Assembly: GCA_002786025.1 (NCBI GenBank)
Contig: NHNW01000010.1
Location: 1 to 64,000, forward strand
DNA: 64,000 nucleotides
Direction: 5' to 3'
Source of the DNA: Zasmidium citrigriseum
Taxonomy: Eukaryota; Ascomycota; Dothideomycetes; Mycosphaerellales; Mycosphaerellaceae
Part shown: positions 23,733-34,933 of the stretch, piece by piece
Layout: each line of letters opens with the position of its first letter
Position numbering within the stretch: position 1 is the first letter of the stretch
Translations under genes and position numbers: made by a program
Notes under the pieces: generated by a model
What the model saw: only the letters and a program-made list of their open reading frames with translations
What the model was told of the DNA's origin: nothing
Databases searched by the model: none

Positions 23733-24499
23733 TCAGGCCTCATCAGTCTCCTCTTTGACGACCGCGCCGTTCTCCACGCCCTTCTCTCCCTCCTTAGCCT
23801 TCTCGGCCTCCTCAGCGCTGTCTTTCTCTTCTCCTGCCTTCTCCTCGCTGTCGACGTTCTTCTCCTGGTCGGCATCGCTACTGTCGTCCTCCTTCTTGAT
23901 CTCAGCCTTCTCTTCGTTCTCATCAGCTGCAGCGACGGCAACAGCAGCCTTGCCACGTGGCTTGCGACCACCCTTCTTAGCGGATGCCGTTGGGGTAGCT
24001 CCATCTTCTTCGACTTTGGCAGCCGACTTGCGCTTCTTGCTCGAGGCTGGAGTGGCCTTTGGCTCGTCATCATCCTCCTTGGCAGCAGCCGACTTGCGCT
24101 TCTTGGAAGCTGGCGTCTTGGGCACCTTCTCGCCCTCCTCGTCGCCCGTGGCACCGTTGGACTCGGCTCCTGAAAAGTGTGTTAGTCGCCGATCTCGAGG
24201 AAATGGAAGGCGGTCATACCATCGGCAGTAGTGCCCGCCAGACGGTCGAGCTTCTTCTTCAGGCCGTGCCAGGCGACTCTGGCCGAGTTGCCGTTCTTGA
24301 AGCCAGCGATCTCGGCGAACTTGTTGTTGTCGAGCTAGATGGAGTCAGCATTGGTTACTTTGGTTGAGGCATGCTTGCGCGAAGATACCTGAACGGGGTT
24401 CTGGTTGCATTGCATGGCTTTGGCGAGGAGTTCCGACTCTCGGGGCGTGAAGATGGAGTCGCCGGTCTTGGAAGGCGTCTTGGTGGGAGTGGAAGACAT
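23733..24499 (-). CDS. Small charged nuclear-type protein, paralogue 1
   Basis: Exons on the minus strand are 24,499-24,389, 24,334-24,220 and 24,169-23,733 (220 residues). Introns are 54 and 50 bp, the joins are in frame. The N-terminal 70 residues form a compact segment, ESELLAKAMQCNQ then FAEIAGFKNGNSARVAWHGL and KKKLDRL, resembling a three-helix Myb/SANT-like fold. The rest is low-complexity, alternating KKRKSAA basic boxes with Asp/Glu-rich acidic tracts, ending EETDEA. The divergent neighbour at 25,207 has the same N-terminal segment and the same layout, so the two are paralogues. I infer a nuclear, chromatin- or nucleic-acid-associated role from the composition; nothing specific is known to me. 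Confidence 0.72.
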
Positions 24500-25206
24500 G
24501 ATCGTGTGTGATGTAGGGTGGTGTAGAGTCTCAGTTGTTGGGAAGAGTGTCAATTTGAGGATTTTTCGGTGAGTGGCAGTGCTTGTTGTGTGTTTGGAAG
24601 AGAAAGGAGCAGGCAGTAGAGGTAGAAGTACGCGGCGGGTAAACTTCGGGCTGGCATGTGAATTCTGGCAAGCCGGCACGTGCGTCGAAGACCTCACCCG
24701 TTCCTTCACTCATTCATGTGAGGGCACAGAAACTTCTGGGCGAATTTCAGTGAATGTACCGATGCTTTTCGGCGGCGAAAGTTTTGTATTGGCCTGTGCA
24801 TCTGTTCTCAGCTTGTTAATGGGCTCATAGGGCGGTCGAATAACCCGGTCTGACTGAGAGAAATCGAGATCAATGTGAAAGCCCAATCTGTACGAGATCT
24901 TGCAGGTTCTTCGTACCCACCACTTCACTCTTTCTTCTGAACTCCTGATCCTCTCAAGAGTGAATTCTGATGCATGTGAGTGTGCGCGGTTGCCTGACGA
25001 CGAGTGAAGTTTCGAGACTTACCACATAAGAGCTGCATCTCTCGCATGCTCCTTTCTTTCCATCGAGCTTCCACGACACTCCATCAAACATCCGTTGCAA
25101 TCCAACCCACACACCAACCAGACCCATCATCCTCCTACACAACCCTACAGCGACAGCACGTCCCTCCCTATCTGGAACTGACATACACCGTGCTGATCTT
25201 CACCAG
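24500..25206. promoter_or_regulatory. Bidirectional promoter between the two paralogues
   Basis: 707 bp separate the two divergent start codons. The half next to the plus-strand gene (25,060-25,200) is rich in C and CA repeats, typical of strong fungal promoters. No specific operator is recognised. Confidence 0.5.
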
Positions 25207-25732
25207 ATGGTTGACTTTTCCGAGCGCGAGAAGGAGCTCATGGCGCTCGCCTGGCAGTGCTTCGAGGAAGAGCCGAAGGTATGCGACCGCTGTTTACCGC
25301 CATGGAGATCATGATCACTGACGATTGCGCAGATTCAGTATGCCAAACTCGCCCAGATGGCCGGTATGACCAATGCCGGATCCGCCTCCAACGCCTGGCG
25401 CAACATCAAGAAGAAGCTCGCGGCGATTGCAGAGGGCAACGGAGCTGCGAACGGAGACGGAGATGCCACCGCCACCCCCAAGGCGACGCTCAAGGCGACC
25501 CCAAAGCGCAAGAAGGCCGCTGGCGAAGACGGAGGAGAGACCCCGGCCAAGGTTCGTTCGAGCTTGCACACGCAGTCTTTCACACAATGCTAACTCCATG
25601 TTGTAGAAGGCAAAGGCCACCCCGAAGAAGAAGGGCAAGAAGGCTGTTGCTGAGGACGACGCCGACCAGGAGGACGACGAAGAGCAGCCCAAGGTCAAGG
25701 CCGAGAAGAGCGACAGCGAAGACCTCGTCTAG
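25207..25732 (+). CDS. Small charged nuclear-type protein, paralogue 2
   Basis: Exons 25,207-25,278, 25,333-25,551 and 25,607-25,732 (138 residues); introns are 54 and 55 bp, all joins in phase 0. The N-terminal segment REKELMALAWQCF then YAKLAQMAGMTN and AWRNIKKKLAAI aligns with that of the neighbour at 24,499. The first intron sits two residues from the matching place in the two genes, right before the second helix. The tail alternates PKRKKAA and KKKGKK basic boxes with an acidic end. It lacks the longer acidic C-terminal part of paralogue 1. Divergent head-to-head placement suggests an inverted duplication. Function unknown; nuclear role inferred from composition. Confidence 0.75.
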
Positions 25733-26502
25733 CTGTCACACATGGCATTTCTTTCATGTTCTCTCGAAAGAGCTGGTCTCGAAGGCGGTAGTTGAAGAAG
25801 GTCTTGAGACATCGACTCATTGACACGGGATTTGGCACATCGTGAGAATACTGCCACCCTCTTAGCATCTTAGCATTCGGCTCCAGCAGTGCTCTGTCGT
25901 TTCATCATACCCAGAGAACGAGGTCGAACTACTCACACAATCCAGTGTCACCCATCTTCTCATTTCACTGCTCCCTTTCCATGGCTTTCCTCACCTGCAA
26001 GCTGCGCGATGACAGTAGTATCGGCGTATTCGTATCGACGCGTGAGATGGAATTTGGAAAGTGCAAGCAGAGCTGACGGGCGCAAATGCTTCCAGCTACA
26101 GTAAGGCGAACGCTTCGCAGTAACGATACAGACAAGTGGGCCAAGACCATGGCTGGTTCATTTCGCAAGCTTCGGCGTTGACGAGGGCTGTGCATCAAAA
26201 TAGAATCCGCCTGGCTACCTTGCTTCCGTCAAACACCGTCGCTTGTGGACAGGCAAGGAGGTGTTTGTGAGGGCTCGAGAGCTTTTCGCCTCGGTGATGG
26301 GATTGGCGAGATGAGAAGTAATGGGCAAGAGGGAGAAGAAGGTGCAATAGATAGCAATTCATTCACCGATGGAGACGGAGATGTGGATTGGACCCTTGAT
26401 GCATGCACTGCTCACAATACGCCGCGGGCCACGCCCAGGCATTCGCATTCGCGCGACTGGAGGTTCCTGGATCGTGGTTCAGCTACCGGCGAACCAGGCA
26501 CC
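25733..26502. other. Intergenic: 3' side of paralogue 2 and promoter of the kinase
   Basis: About 770 bp. Short overlapping open frames on both strands are not protein-like. No RNA gene recognised. Confidence 0.4.
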
Positions 26503-29324
26503 ATGGATACACCTGACAGCACAGCCCTGGCAATATCTATGCCGTCTAGACCACCACCATGTAAGATCTGCTTCCACGCGACCTCTCCTCTGTTTACTTC
26601 TCCGCCAACGACGCGCATTTGCGTCTTCTGCCAGCAATGGTCAGCGTGACCAAGCCCAGATCCAACTCGCTGCGCAGGTTTGACTGGACGCGAAGCACTC
26701 CCACCGACGAATTCCAGAAACGCACGAAAGATGTAGACTGGTCAAAATCGCCTCTCGGTCCAATCGCTGAATGGCCTGCCAGCTTGCGCCAACTTGTCCT
26801 GCTCTCCACCGCGAATCCGTCGCCCTCCGCCGTTGTGTACGGGACCTTAGACCAGCCCACGATTGTGTTCAACGAGACGTTCTCGAAGCTGCTAGGAAGC
26901 AGACATGTCAATCTACAAGGCCGACTGGTTCGTAATGAGCTGCTCGACCTGTGCGCCGAGTTCGACAACGTGTGGCAGAGACAACTGAGCAATGGATGCG
27001 CGGAGATCGTCAAGAACCAGAAAGTGAGGTCAGATAGACTCGGTTTTGTGGAAGAGAAGCTCTACACGTGGAAGTTCGTACCGATCATTGGGGACGATGG
27101 GCTGGTCGCTGGTAGCATGGTCACGGTTGACGAGGAGAACAAGCTCCCTCCTCGAAGAGAAAGGAGCAAATCGGCAGTTCGAGAACTTGGAAATGCCGTG
27201 AGATCAGCTATCGGTGAGTGTTCTCATCCGGATGTTTGTCAACAATGAATTTGAAAACGTTCAAATTCTCGACTTTGGGAATTGACATGTGAGATTTGGG
27301 CACTGACTTTGGAACAGACAGGACCGCCAACCAGACTGCTGTGAACATTCGACGTCTAGACGAGCACTTCAGCGGCCGCGCTTGTAACTGTGAAAAGCTA
27401 TGGGAGGCCAGTAAACTCTTAGAACGGAACGAAGAACGCTATGAGAAGTTCGCAGATCATGCTCCCGTCGGTATAGTCGCACTGGACAAGTCGTACGAAG
27501 TAGAATGGGCCAACAAATCCTTCTACGACATCACCAGCCTGCCTCCTGACTCAAAGTCGTTGTTGAGCTACATACATCCAGACGACGTGGCTGATGTGCG
27601 CGGATACTTCGACTCAGGATGCTCAGAGACGGCCTTCACGTTTGAATGTCGACTCAAGAAGTATGCCCCGGCCATGAGCCCTTCTACATCGGAAGGTCCA
27701 CCCGAGTTGTTACCATCTTGGGTCCTTGTATCTGGTTATAAGGAAGATGACTACGAGCAACATACGATGGTGTGGATCATCGACATCACGTCTCACAAAC
27801 ATGCTGAGGACGTATTGCGTAAACGGATGGACGAAGCAATCGAGGAGAAACAGCAGAAGGAACGCTTCATCGATATGACAAGTCACGAAGTGCGAAATCC
27901 ACTTTCAGCAATCGTGCACTGCACAGACGATATCATCAACGAGGCTCGAAGCAACAGTGCCTCATCCAGCAGTATTCTCGAGGCGGCTGAGACGATCGCT
28001 TATTGCACTCAACATATTCGAAACATCGTAGGAGACGTTCTCACACTGAGCAAACTGGATTCACGGCTTGTTGAGATTTGCCCTGTCCCATCAAGGCCGC
28101 GTGAAGTTGTTCAAGAAGCTCTTAAGATCTTCCAAGGCGAGCTGCGTGCGGGAGACATTGAAATGGACTTCGAACAAGACGAATCGTTGCGGGAGCTGGA
28201 TATTGAATGGCTGCTATTTGATCCCAATCGCATGCTACAGGTGCTGATCAATCTGGTAAGCTTCAAGTGCCCCCTATTTCCGTGCAAAACTAAGATGATC
28301 CTAGGTCACGAACGCGATCAAGGTGGTCAAAGGCCAACCGAAGCGAAGAATCTCAGTGACGCTTAGTGCGAACACATTCGCACCGTGCGGGGATACCAAT
28401 GGCATCCAATGTGTCCGTCCGCGGCAAGATCCCAAACCCGTCGACTTCGGCGAATGTCGTGGTCAGGAGCAGCCGATCTACCTGATGGTGCAAGTGGAAG
28501 ACAGTGGCCCTGGTTTGGACTCTGAGGAAATGGCCAGCCTCTTCAAGCGTTTTACAGAAGCCAATCCGAAGACAGAGAGCAAGTACGGAGGGTCTGGTCT
28601 GGGTCTTTTCATCTCACGAGACTTGACAGAGCTCCAAGGTGGTCGAATTGGTGTTGCCTCCACGCCAGGGGAAGGATCAACATTCGTGTTTTCTGTTGAG
28701 ACCAGACGAACGACAGCACCACAGAAACCGCAAAGAGTCCCATCTCTTGAGATTCCCACGAGGTTGCGAGGGTCGAGCGCTTCGGATTCCCCAGTCATCG
28801 CAGCACCGACCATCCGGCCGGCTCTAATTTCACAGCAAGACGCTCCATCATGGCACGAGGCCTCGAATACTCCCAAGGCTGATTCTCCCAATGATGTTCA
28901 AAGAGCAGCGAGAAGAATTCTCATCGTCGAAGACAATCTTTTGAACCAAAAGGTACTCGCCAAACAGCTGCGTAAACGTGGTTTCGAAGTGGATGTTGCC
29001 CTCCATGGTGGAGAAGCCCTCGAGCGATTGAACATTACTCCCACCACCCCTGAAGAGGATCCGATGGACAAGGCAAACTTTGACTGTGTTTTGATGGACA
29101 TCGAGATGCCCGTTATGGACGGTCTGACTTGCGTAAAGAAGATTCGGGAGCTCGAGCTACAATGCCGTACCCGTCCCCTTCCTGTAATTGCCGTGACGGC
29201 CAATGCTCGTGACGAGCAGGGAATGGCAGCTCTTGAAGCAGGCATGCAGGCCATCACTACGAAACCCTACAAGATCGAGGATCTGGTCGCACAGATGGAG
29301 AGAGTCTGCACGCCACCCGGATGA
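26503..29324 (+). CDS. Hybrid sensor histidine kinase
   Basis: Exons 26,503-26,560, 26,635-27,213, 27,318-28,255 and 28,305-29,324 give 864 residues. The first exon is an inference: the ATG at 26,503 has a GCACCATGG context, and a GTAAGA donor joins it in frame to the ATG at 26,637, which is the simpler alternative start. No membrane segment is seen, so it should be soluble. A PAS-like N-terminal region (DWSKSPLGPIAEWP) and a second PAS domain (ADHAPVGIVALDKSYEVEWANKSF) precede the kinase. The H-box is MTSHEVRNPLSA with His402. N-box NLVTNAIK, DSGPGLD and GGSGLGLFISRD complete the ATP site. The receiver has ILIVEDN, the acceptor Asp790 in LMDIEMPVMDG, and Lys in TTKPYK. It should feed a phosphorelay to an Ypd1-type protein. 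The signal is unknown. Confidence 0.9.
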
Positions 29325-29362
29325 GAGAAGAAGTCTGGCAAGAAGAGCTCGTGATTTCAAAT

Positions 29363-30214
29363 CTACGATGGTGGTTTCTGGCCTACCACGACATTGATAT
29401 TCCATCGCCAGTATGGCTCGCCCTCTGCCACCTCCTGATCGCAGCGTCTGATCAGATCCTCGACATCCTGCTCTGAGTAGTTGTGCTCAGTCTTCAGATT
29501 CACTGCGAAGGCCCTGGCGATGGCAACGACCGCAGCATGCTCAATATCCGAGCCCTCACGCCTCATCTCGACCAGGCAATCAGAAGACACAAGATCTTCA
29601 TGACAGTTCTGGAACCCAGCTTTTCGAACGATCTCGCCCAGCCTCTGCACCTCTCCCAGGAGCTTCCCATGCTTCCTCATCGTATCGACAACGAACCGCA
29701 GTATCTCTTCATGCGCAACCCGCGAAGATCCACCTTTGGTCTGGAGGCAATCCATATGCTCGAAGTCGGCTTCATTCCACTGGAACCAACCCCCAGGCTT
29801 CAACATCTGCATCGCATGTCTAGCGACAGTGTCCCAGTCACTTCCCGTCAAGCCCACCACCAGCAAACGAATGTGCACCACATCGAATCGGTTCTGCATT
29901 TCCTTTGGTATTGGATCCAAGATATTCAGCAGTTGAAACTCGCAATTCGCGGGAATAGGAGTCCTGAACTGATCTGGCGACATATCGATTCCCGTAAATT
30001 TGGCATTGGGCAGTGTGGGAGCTACATCTATCATCCATGCTCCTGTTCCAGTAGCCACATCTGCGATTTCAGGGTTCGAGGGTAGAGAGGCGGCCACGAG
30101 AGGGTATATGTGGTATCCGAGATTCTTTACATAGAGAAGATGCTGTGCGTTCAATCGCTCACTCTCGTTCGGGTTGCGTGGCAGGGCATATGGCTTTTTG
30201 TCCGGTTGAGCCAT
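29363..30214 (-). CDS. SAM-dependent methyltransferase, LaeA/UMTA-like
   Basis: 283 residues from the ATG at 30,214; an in-frame ATG at 30,250 would add 12 unconvincing residues. The Rossmann motif I is IADVATGTGAWMIDVA, and motif II-like acidic residues follow in FTGIDMS. PGGWFQWNEAD matches the post-motif III loop common to the fungal UMTA/LaeA-like family. The N-terminal part with ERLNAQHLLYVKNLGYHIYP is also typical. Members act in secondary metabolism or as orphan methyltransferases. No biosynthetic core enzyme lies nearby, so a pathway cannot be assigned. It ends 38 bp from the convergent kinase gene. Confidence 0.78.
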   Translation of the reverse strand: MAQPDKKPYALPRNPNESERLNAQHLLYVKNLGYHIYPLVAASLPSNPEIADVATGTGAWMIDVAPTLPNAKFTGIDMSPDQFRTPIPANCEFQLLNILDPIPKEMQNRFDVVHIRLLVVGLTGSDWDTVARHAMQMLKPGGWFQWNEADFEHMDCLQTKGGSSRVAHEEILRFVVDTMRKHGKLLGEVQRLGEIVRKAGFQNCHEDLVSSDCLVEMRREGSDIEHAAVVAIARAFAVNLKTEHNYSEQDVEDLIRRCDQEVAEGEPYWRWNINVVVGQKPPS

Positions 30215-30747
30215 GGTTGCGACAGAGATATCAGAGCGGATAATCTGCAAAGAATTGAAAGATGATACCCTCAGGCTTTATATATCTCGCGCCAATCGAG
30301 CCTTGTCATCGATGCATGACCTTACCCTAGCTCCTGATTTGTGTCGGGTGCATGTCAAACCTAATTTCTTGATCAAATGGCTCTTTGCGCGAGAAAGTTT
30401 CCCGTAGGAGCAATGCGAACGGGACCCTGATGACGAAGTGAAGAACAGACTCGCCGTGTCAACAAATACTTTTCATTCAATGACAGCCTCTGACTAACTC
30501 CATGTCGCATGCTGGGTATACCGTGGCTATCCATCCGAATCTGCGCGCACCATGCGCGCGGTATGCACAATAGTACAGTAATTTGAAACACCCGGAGGGC
30601 CACTTGTTCAACCTCCCTTCCTGCTAGTCCTGCCAGCTATCTTACGCCTTTGATACGCCGTTTCCATGCTGTCGTGGAGTCCATTAATCCTCAAGTACGC
30701 CGTGGAGTGCACCGTAAACGCCATGTTGTCCCCATGTCTGAGCAAGT
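30215..30747. other. Intergenic: upstream of the methyltransferase
   Basis: About 530 bp between two minus-strand genes, serving as promoter of the methyltransferase and 3' region of eIF4E. Nothing else recognised. Confidence 0.4.
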
Positions 30748-31592
30748 TTAGACAGCGAATTTGGCCTTGGCACGGCTGCTACCAGCGTGAGCCGAGTCGG
30801 CGTGACCGCTGAACTCGACAGACTCGCCACCTGGGAGAGACAGAACGTCCTTGAAGCGCTTGCCGATGCGCTCGAGGCGCTTGCGTCCCTCCTCGCGGTC
30901 GGCACCCTCGTCCTTGCGGCCCTTGGGCGGCTGGCCGGCAGTTCTCGTCCAGAGACCGACACGCCAGAAGGCCTTACGGATGTTGACGACAACACCCATG
31001 ACCTCGTTGTCCTGCTCGTCCTCGAGCATCTCTCCTATAGCCGCCAGCATGATGTTGAGCCAGGTCTCGTCGTTGGCCTTGCTGCCCTTGAAGGTGTAGG
31101 ACCAGCGACCACCGTGCTTGTTCTGTGGGTCCTCCCACTCTGGGCGAACACCGGACTTGAAGAGATGGTAGTCGGACTTCTGAGCAAGCTCGGAGGCAGG
31201 AGTGATGTTGTTCTATAAGGCACGAGTCAGTCAGAGCAGTTGCGAGGGGATAAAGCACGGGAAGGAGTAAGACTCACGTAGATGCCCCAGAACTCCTCGA
31301 CGCTGTTGAAGCTGATGACCTCCTTCAGCAGCTCGTTCCAGTCCTGCTTGCCGCTTGGTGGCTTGGTGAACCAGAGCGTCCAGGTGTTCTGCAGAGCGTG
31401 CTTAACGTTGAAGTTGGACGGGTCGTCGAAGACGGTCACGATCTTGTCGCCGGCGGCTGCCTTGTCGCCGTTGGTCGCGCCATTGGTTGCGTCGGTCATG
31501 GCGCCGTCTGGAGAGATAGGGATCGAGTCGAGTGGGACTTGCTGGTCAGCGGCGGGTGCTGGAGTTGGGCCGTTGGCGGCGACTTCGGCCAT
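30748..31592 (-). CDS. Translation initiation factor eIF4E
   Basis: Exons on the minus strand are 31,592-31,278 and 31,212-30,748 (259 residues), one 65-bp intron, phase 0. A Pro/Ala/Thr-rich N-terminal tail of about 55 residues precedes the conserved cup. Landmark cap-binding tryptophans are in NTWTLWFTKPP, SVEEFWGIYNNI and KHGGRWSY, and KAFWRVGLWTR lies on the same face. The protein binds the mRNA 5' cap in the cytosol and recruits eIF4G. The C-terminus is Arg/Lys-rich and ends KAKFAV, slightly longer than in yeast. A single-copy housekeeping gene is likely. The divergent neighbour is Rrn9. Confidence 0.93.
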
Positions 31593-31925
31593 TGTGCGAG
31601 TGCGGTGTAGGTGAGGGTATCGGTGAAGTCTCAGGCGGCGGCGAGGATGTCGAGAGACTGCGTGTCGCTCGACGGACGGGTGGTGGGTATAGCAAGTGGG
31701 TGGAGTGGTTGAGGTCGAGAAGCAGCGGAGGTGTGATTTCGCTGCTTCTCTTTCTGAAAGTCGGCGGCGACGCACAGACCACATGAGCTTAAATTTACGG
31801 GGAAGGCGCCAGGTGAGACCGAGCATTCACTTCCGTTTCACATGTCAGGCACGTGTCAGCGCCAAAACTGCACAAGCACGTCATGTGTCCATTGAGGAGG
31901 AACTACAGACTGCGAGACTATCAGG
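31593..31925. promoter_or_regulatory. Shared promoter of eIF4E and Rrn9
   Basis: 333 bp between divergent start codons. Both products serve protein synthesis (cap binding; rRNA transcription), so joint control is plausible but not shown. No specific motif is claimed. Confidence 0.45.
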
Positions 31926-33677
31926 ATGTCCTTGACTGGAGATGAGGCTGACGTCGGCGTCCCTGCTGAAAGAAGAGATCAATCTTCAGGGTCAGAATAC
32001 GAAGACAACGACGATGTCAAAAACCAATCCAATGACGAAGAATATGAGTCTGAACGGGAGGGACGCTTTCACGGCCCTGACAGTACCTGGAGGTTCTACA
32101 CCAAAGAGGACCGAGCCATTGCCGCCTCCCTTGATCAGGCAGAGAACAATGATCTTAGCGCTCATCTTTACAACGCACATGCGTGGAAGCAGCGATTAGG
32201 CGACGCCGAGTGCATGGAAACTTCTCTACCATGGCAAAGCAAGCGGCGTTGGATCCAACGAGATGAAAAGGGCAAGATGCCATTTGTGCCACCGACCTCT
32301 TGGACTGCTTGGCCTATGAAACCTGAGGATGTTCCACGATCGCGAGAACAATGGGGAATACCTTTGGTCGACCCGAAAGATGATACCGACACATTCACTA
32401 AGCCTGAGTCTTGGAGACCAAGCTTGTATCTGCACGAGGAAATCGAAGCTGCCTTTCTGCGCAGGGCAAAGGAAATGTTCCATGAGCGAAAGCGTGCTGT
32501 GACGGAGCAGGAAGCCGAGATTGACCGAACGTACAATTCAAAGACTGTCTCTACGGGATCGGCTAGTGTGGAGATGCAGGACAGCGACGATGCTAGAAAT
32601 GATGCAAAGCCCTCTCGTCAAGTCAAACAGGAGATCGACACGGATAACGAGGAAGCACTCTCTTCGGTGGAAGAACACAAAGAAATCAACGATGAATACG
32701 ATACGTCCCTAATTCTCGATGACGACTTGGCCACCTCGATTCTTCAACCGACGGTCCATCATCTGACATCAAAGCTGGATGATCTGCTCATTGGTCTCCA
32801 CAAGAGTCGATTGGGCCATCGTCAGGATCGCTCAAGGTCTCGAGGCCGCAGCGCGGAATCGACAAAATCTCGCGGACGCGCTGCGAGTTCTGCAGGCGTA
32901 CCTTCAAAGAGGAAGCGTGCGGTGTCTGATCTCACTCTTCCGGACGCCGACTTCGAGCCAGAGTCTACCTCTGAAGACAACGAATCCAATGGCGAGACTC
33001 GATCCGGAAGAAGTGGCTCACGAGGCAATAGAAAGCGTGTCTTGGGTCCCCGCGATTGGAGCGAAGTATTAGGAGTTGCCGCCATGGTCGGTTGGGACCA
33101 AGACATTCTTTACAGGGCTGCAAGGCGATGTGCAGCAACGTTCGGCGAGAAAATGACCATGCGAATCATGCCAGAAGCAAATTTTGACAAACCGCGAGAT
33201 GAAGTGATCGAGTACGTGCCTGAGCTGGTCCCTCTCGCCGACTCAGACTCAGACTCAGACCCAGACTCAGAGGTTAATGTAAAGTCCGAGAAGGATGAGG
33301 ACGAAGCACAATTTGGATTTTCGTGCCCTGAAAAATCATGTCTTCGCTACAACAAACCGTACGAAACCCGATGGCGACTGCGCGAACATCTCAAGAAGAC
33401 GCACAAGTTGGGCAAAGTCGAAGTCGAGCGAATGGTGCCACTGCCCCGAACCCCTTCGCCAGTGCCCAAGAATTCGGACTCGGATGACCTCGAGAGCGAG
33501 CAGGAAGATCTGGACGTCAAAGCAGAGGATGATGGCGAGGTCGGAAGGTCTGACGCAGTCCGCCTGGATGGCTTCCTACAGCCGATCAACATTCGTCTGC
33601 CTAGATCTAAAGACAAGCGCCCAAGGCGAGGGAGGAGCGCGTCTCGACGTACTCAGGCTGATGCAAATTCTCAATGA
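31926..33677 (+). CDS. RNA polymerase I initiation factor Rrn9-like protein
   Basis: Intronless, 583 residues. The Rrn9 signature lies near the N-terminus: STWRFYTKEDRAIAASLDQ then DLSAHLYNAHAWKQR, followed by SWTAWPMKPEDVPR. In yeast Rrn9 belongs to the upstream activation factor at rDNA promoters. A Lys/Arg/Ser-rich linker with SRSRGR and KRKR boxes suggests nuclear or nucleolar targeting. A second conserved piece, WSEVLGVAAMVGWDQDILYRAARRC, precedes an SDSDSDPDSE acidic run. A C2H2-like finger follows (CPEKSC ... HLKKTH, spacing C-x4-C and H-x4-H). The C-terminus is basic. Confidence 0.8.
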   Translation: MSLTGDEADVGVPAERRDQSSGSEYEDNDDVKNQSNDEEYESEREGRFHGPDSTWRFYTKEDRAIAASLDQAENNDLSAHLYNAHAWKQRLGDAECMETSLPWQSKRRWIQRDEKGKMPFVPPTSWTAWPMKPEDVPRSREQWGIPLVDPKDDTDTFTKPESWRPSLYLHEEIEAAFLRRAKEMFHERKRAVTEQEAEIDRTYNSKTVSTGSASVEMQDSDDARNDAKPSRQVKQEIDTDNEEALSSVEEHKEINDEYDTSLILDDDLATSILQPTVHHLTSKLDDLLIGLHKSRLGHRQDRSRSRGRSAESTKSRGRAASSAGVPSKRKRAVSDLTLPDADFEPESTSEDNESNGETRSGRSGSRGNRKRVLGPRDWSEVLGVAAMVGWDQDILYRAARRCAATFGEKMTMRIMPEANFDKPRDEVIEYVPELVPLADSDSDSDPDSEVNVKSEKDEDEAQFGFSCPEKSCLRYNKPYETRWRLREHLKKTHKLGKVEVERMVPLPRTPSPVPKNSDSDDLESEQEDLDVKAEDDGEVGRSDAVRLDGFLQPINIRLPRSKDKRPRRGRSASRRTQADANSQ

Positions 33678-33811
33678 GTTGTGGAAGTATCCCTCATACA
33701 AACAACTATGTCAAAAGGTATCATCTGGCCACCTGCGCCGCCCGCTCTGAACGCAGCAGGCTAATGTACAGAATTCGAAAATCCAAATGTTCCGCCTCAG
33801 CATACTCTCCC

Positions 33812-34933
33812 TCACTTGATCTTCCCTATCCGTCGCTTTGCCACATCGATCTTGCCCTGCACTCGATCAACATCTTGCTCCACCAGTCCGATCATCTCGT
33901 TCTGGATCGTGAGCTCTTCGTTGATCATGATACCCATGTCCTTGAGCTTGGCAACGGTCTTCCCAAGAGCAAGAACATCCTCGTCCTGCTCCTGCATGAC
34001 TTGTTGTTGCAATTGCAGGACTCCAGAATTGTCCAGTTCTCTCGTTCGTTCGGTCTCCTTCAGCGGTCCCCCAAGTACACGACTACTTGGCTTCGCAGCT
34101 GCCGTTCCACGCCAAAGGCCCTCTTTGTCGGATGCAGTCGCTGCAGCAGTGTTGTTAACACTACTCGATGCGTTCGCCGCCTTCGTGGCCATGCTCTTCA
34201 AAACGCCCTCTAGACCCTCGACTTCTTTCTTCGCCGCGCCGATCAAGTCCCTCCTGCGTCTGATCTCTCCATCACCCAGTCTCTTTGCTCCTCCCCAGCC
34301 TGTTTCATCTCCCTCGCTCGCAGCCGATATTGCTTTCAAACCATCCTCAAGCTGTGCGATCGATGTAGCCGCGCGCACAAGACTTGCTTTTGCTTCCGCG
34401 GATAAAGTGTGCTGCTGTTGAGCCGTTGTAGCCGCCTCTCTCTGCTTGAGTAAATGTCGTGCACTCTGAATCTGCGATTTGAGATCTCGGTGGACTTCCA
34501 GCCACTGATTGGGATCAGTCACAGGTCCAGCGCTCCCGGGTCGTTGCTGAGGTACAGTCCCGTTGGCCGTAGCAGTCGAGGCTCCAGTAGGCAAGTTCAA
34601 AAAGCTCCTCCAAGCACTACTACTTCGCCACCGTGCATCATCCGATTCTATAATGCTCTTGACATATTTCTCAAGCGCCTGCCTCCTCTCTTCGGTCAAA
34701 GCCTGACTGTTGATCGTTCGTCGGATCCATGATTTTGCGGGGAGAGCAACGGGCGGTGCCTGGCCTGTCTGTGCGATGAGGTCATTGTTGAGGTTGGTGA
34801 AGTCTGTGTAGCGCTTCTTGATTTCGTGTTTTCGTAAGGGGAGCTGCAAGGTGATGTGGTAGACGGTATAGGGTTTGCCTGACGGGTCGGCGATCGAGGT
34901 GGTCGGGATGGAAATCTGTAGCGCGGGCGCCAT
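33812..34933 (-). CDS. Vacuolar SNARE with PX domain, Vam7-like
   Basis: 373 residues from the ATG at 34,933; an in-frame ATG at 34,990 adds 19 residues that do not look conserved. The N-terminal PX domain (about 1-120) has KKRYTDFTNLNNDL, whose Arg-Tyr pair contacts phosphatidylinositol 3-phosphate, and the PAKSWIRR loop. The middle is Ala/Thr-rich and partly coiled-coil. A Qc-type SNARE heptad region closes the protein (about 310-365), with the zero-layer Gln in MINEELTIQNEMIGLVEQ. No membrane anchor is present, as in yeast Vam7, which is held on the vacuole by PX-PI3P and HOPS. It serves homotypic vacuole fusion. Confidence 0.88.
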   Translation of the reverse strand: MAPALQISIPTTSIADPSGKPYTVYHITLQLPLRKHEIKKRYTDFTNLNNDLIAQTGQAPPVALPAKSWIRRTINSQALTEERRQALEKYVKSIIESDDARWRSSSAWRSFLNLPTGASTATANGTVPQQRPGSAGPVTDPNQWLEVHRDLKSQIQSARHLLKQREAATTAQQQHTLSAEAKASLVRAATSIAQLEDGLKAISAASEGDETGWGGAKRLGDGEIRRRRDLIGAAKKEVEGLEGVLKSMATKAANASSSVNNTAAATASDKEGLWRGTAAAKPSSRVLGGPLKETERTRELDNSGVLQLQQQVMQEQDEDVLALGKTVAKLKDMGIMINEELTIQNEMIGLVEQDVDRVQGKIDVAKRRIGKIK

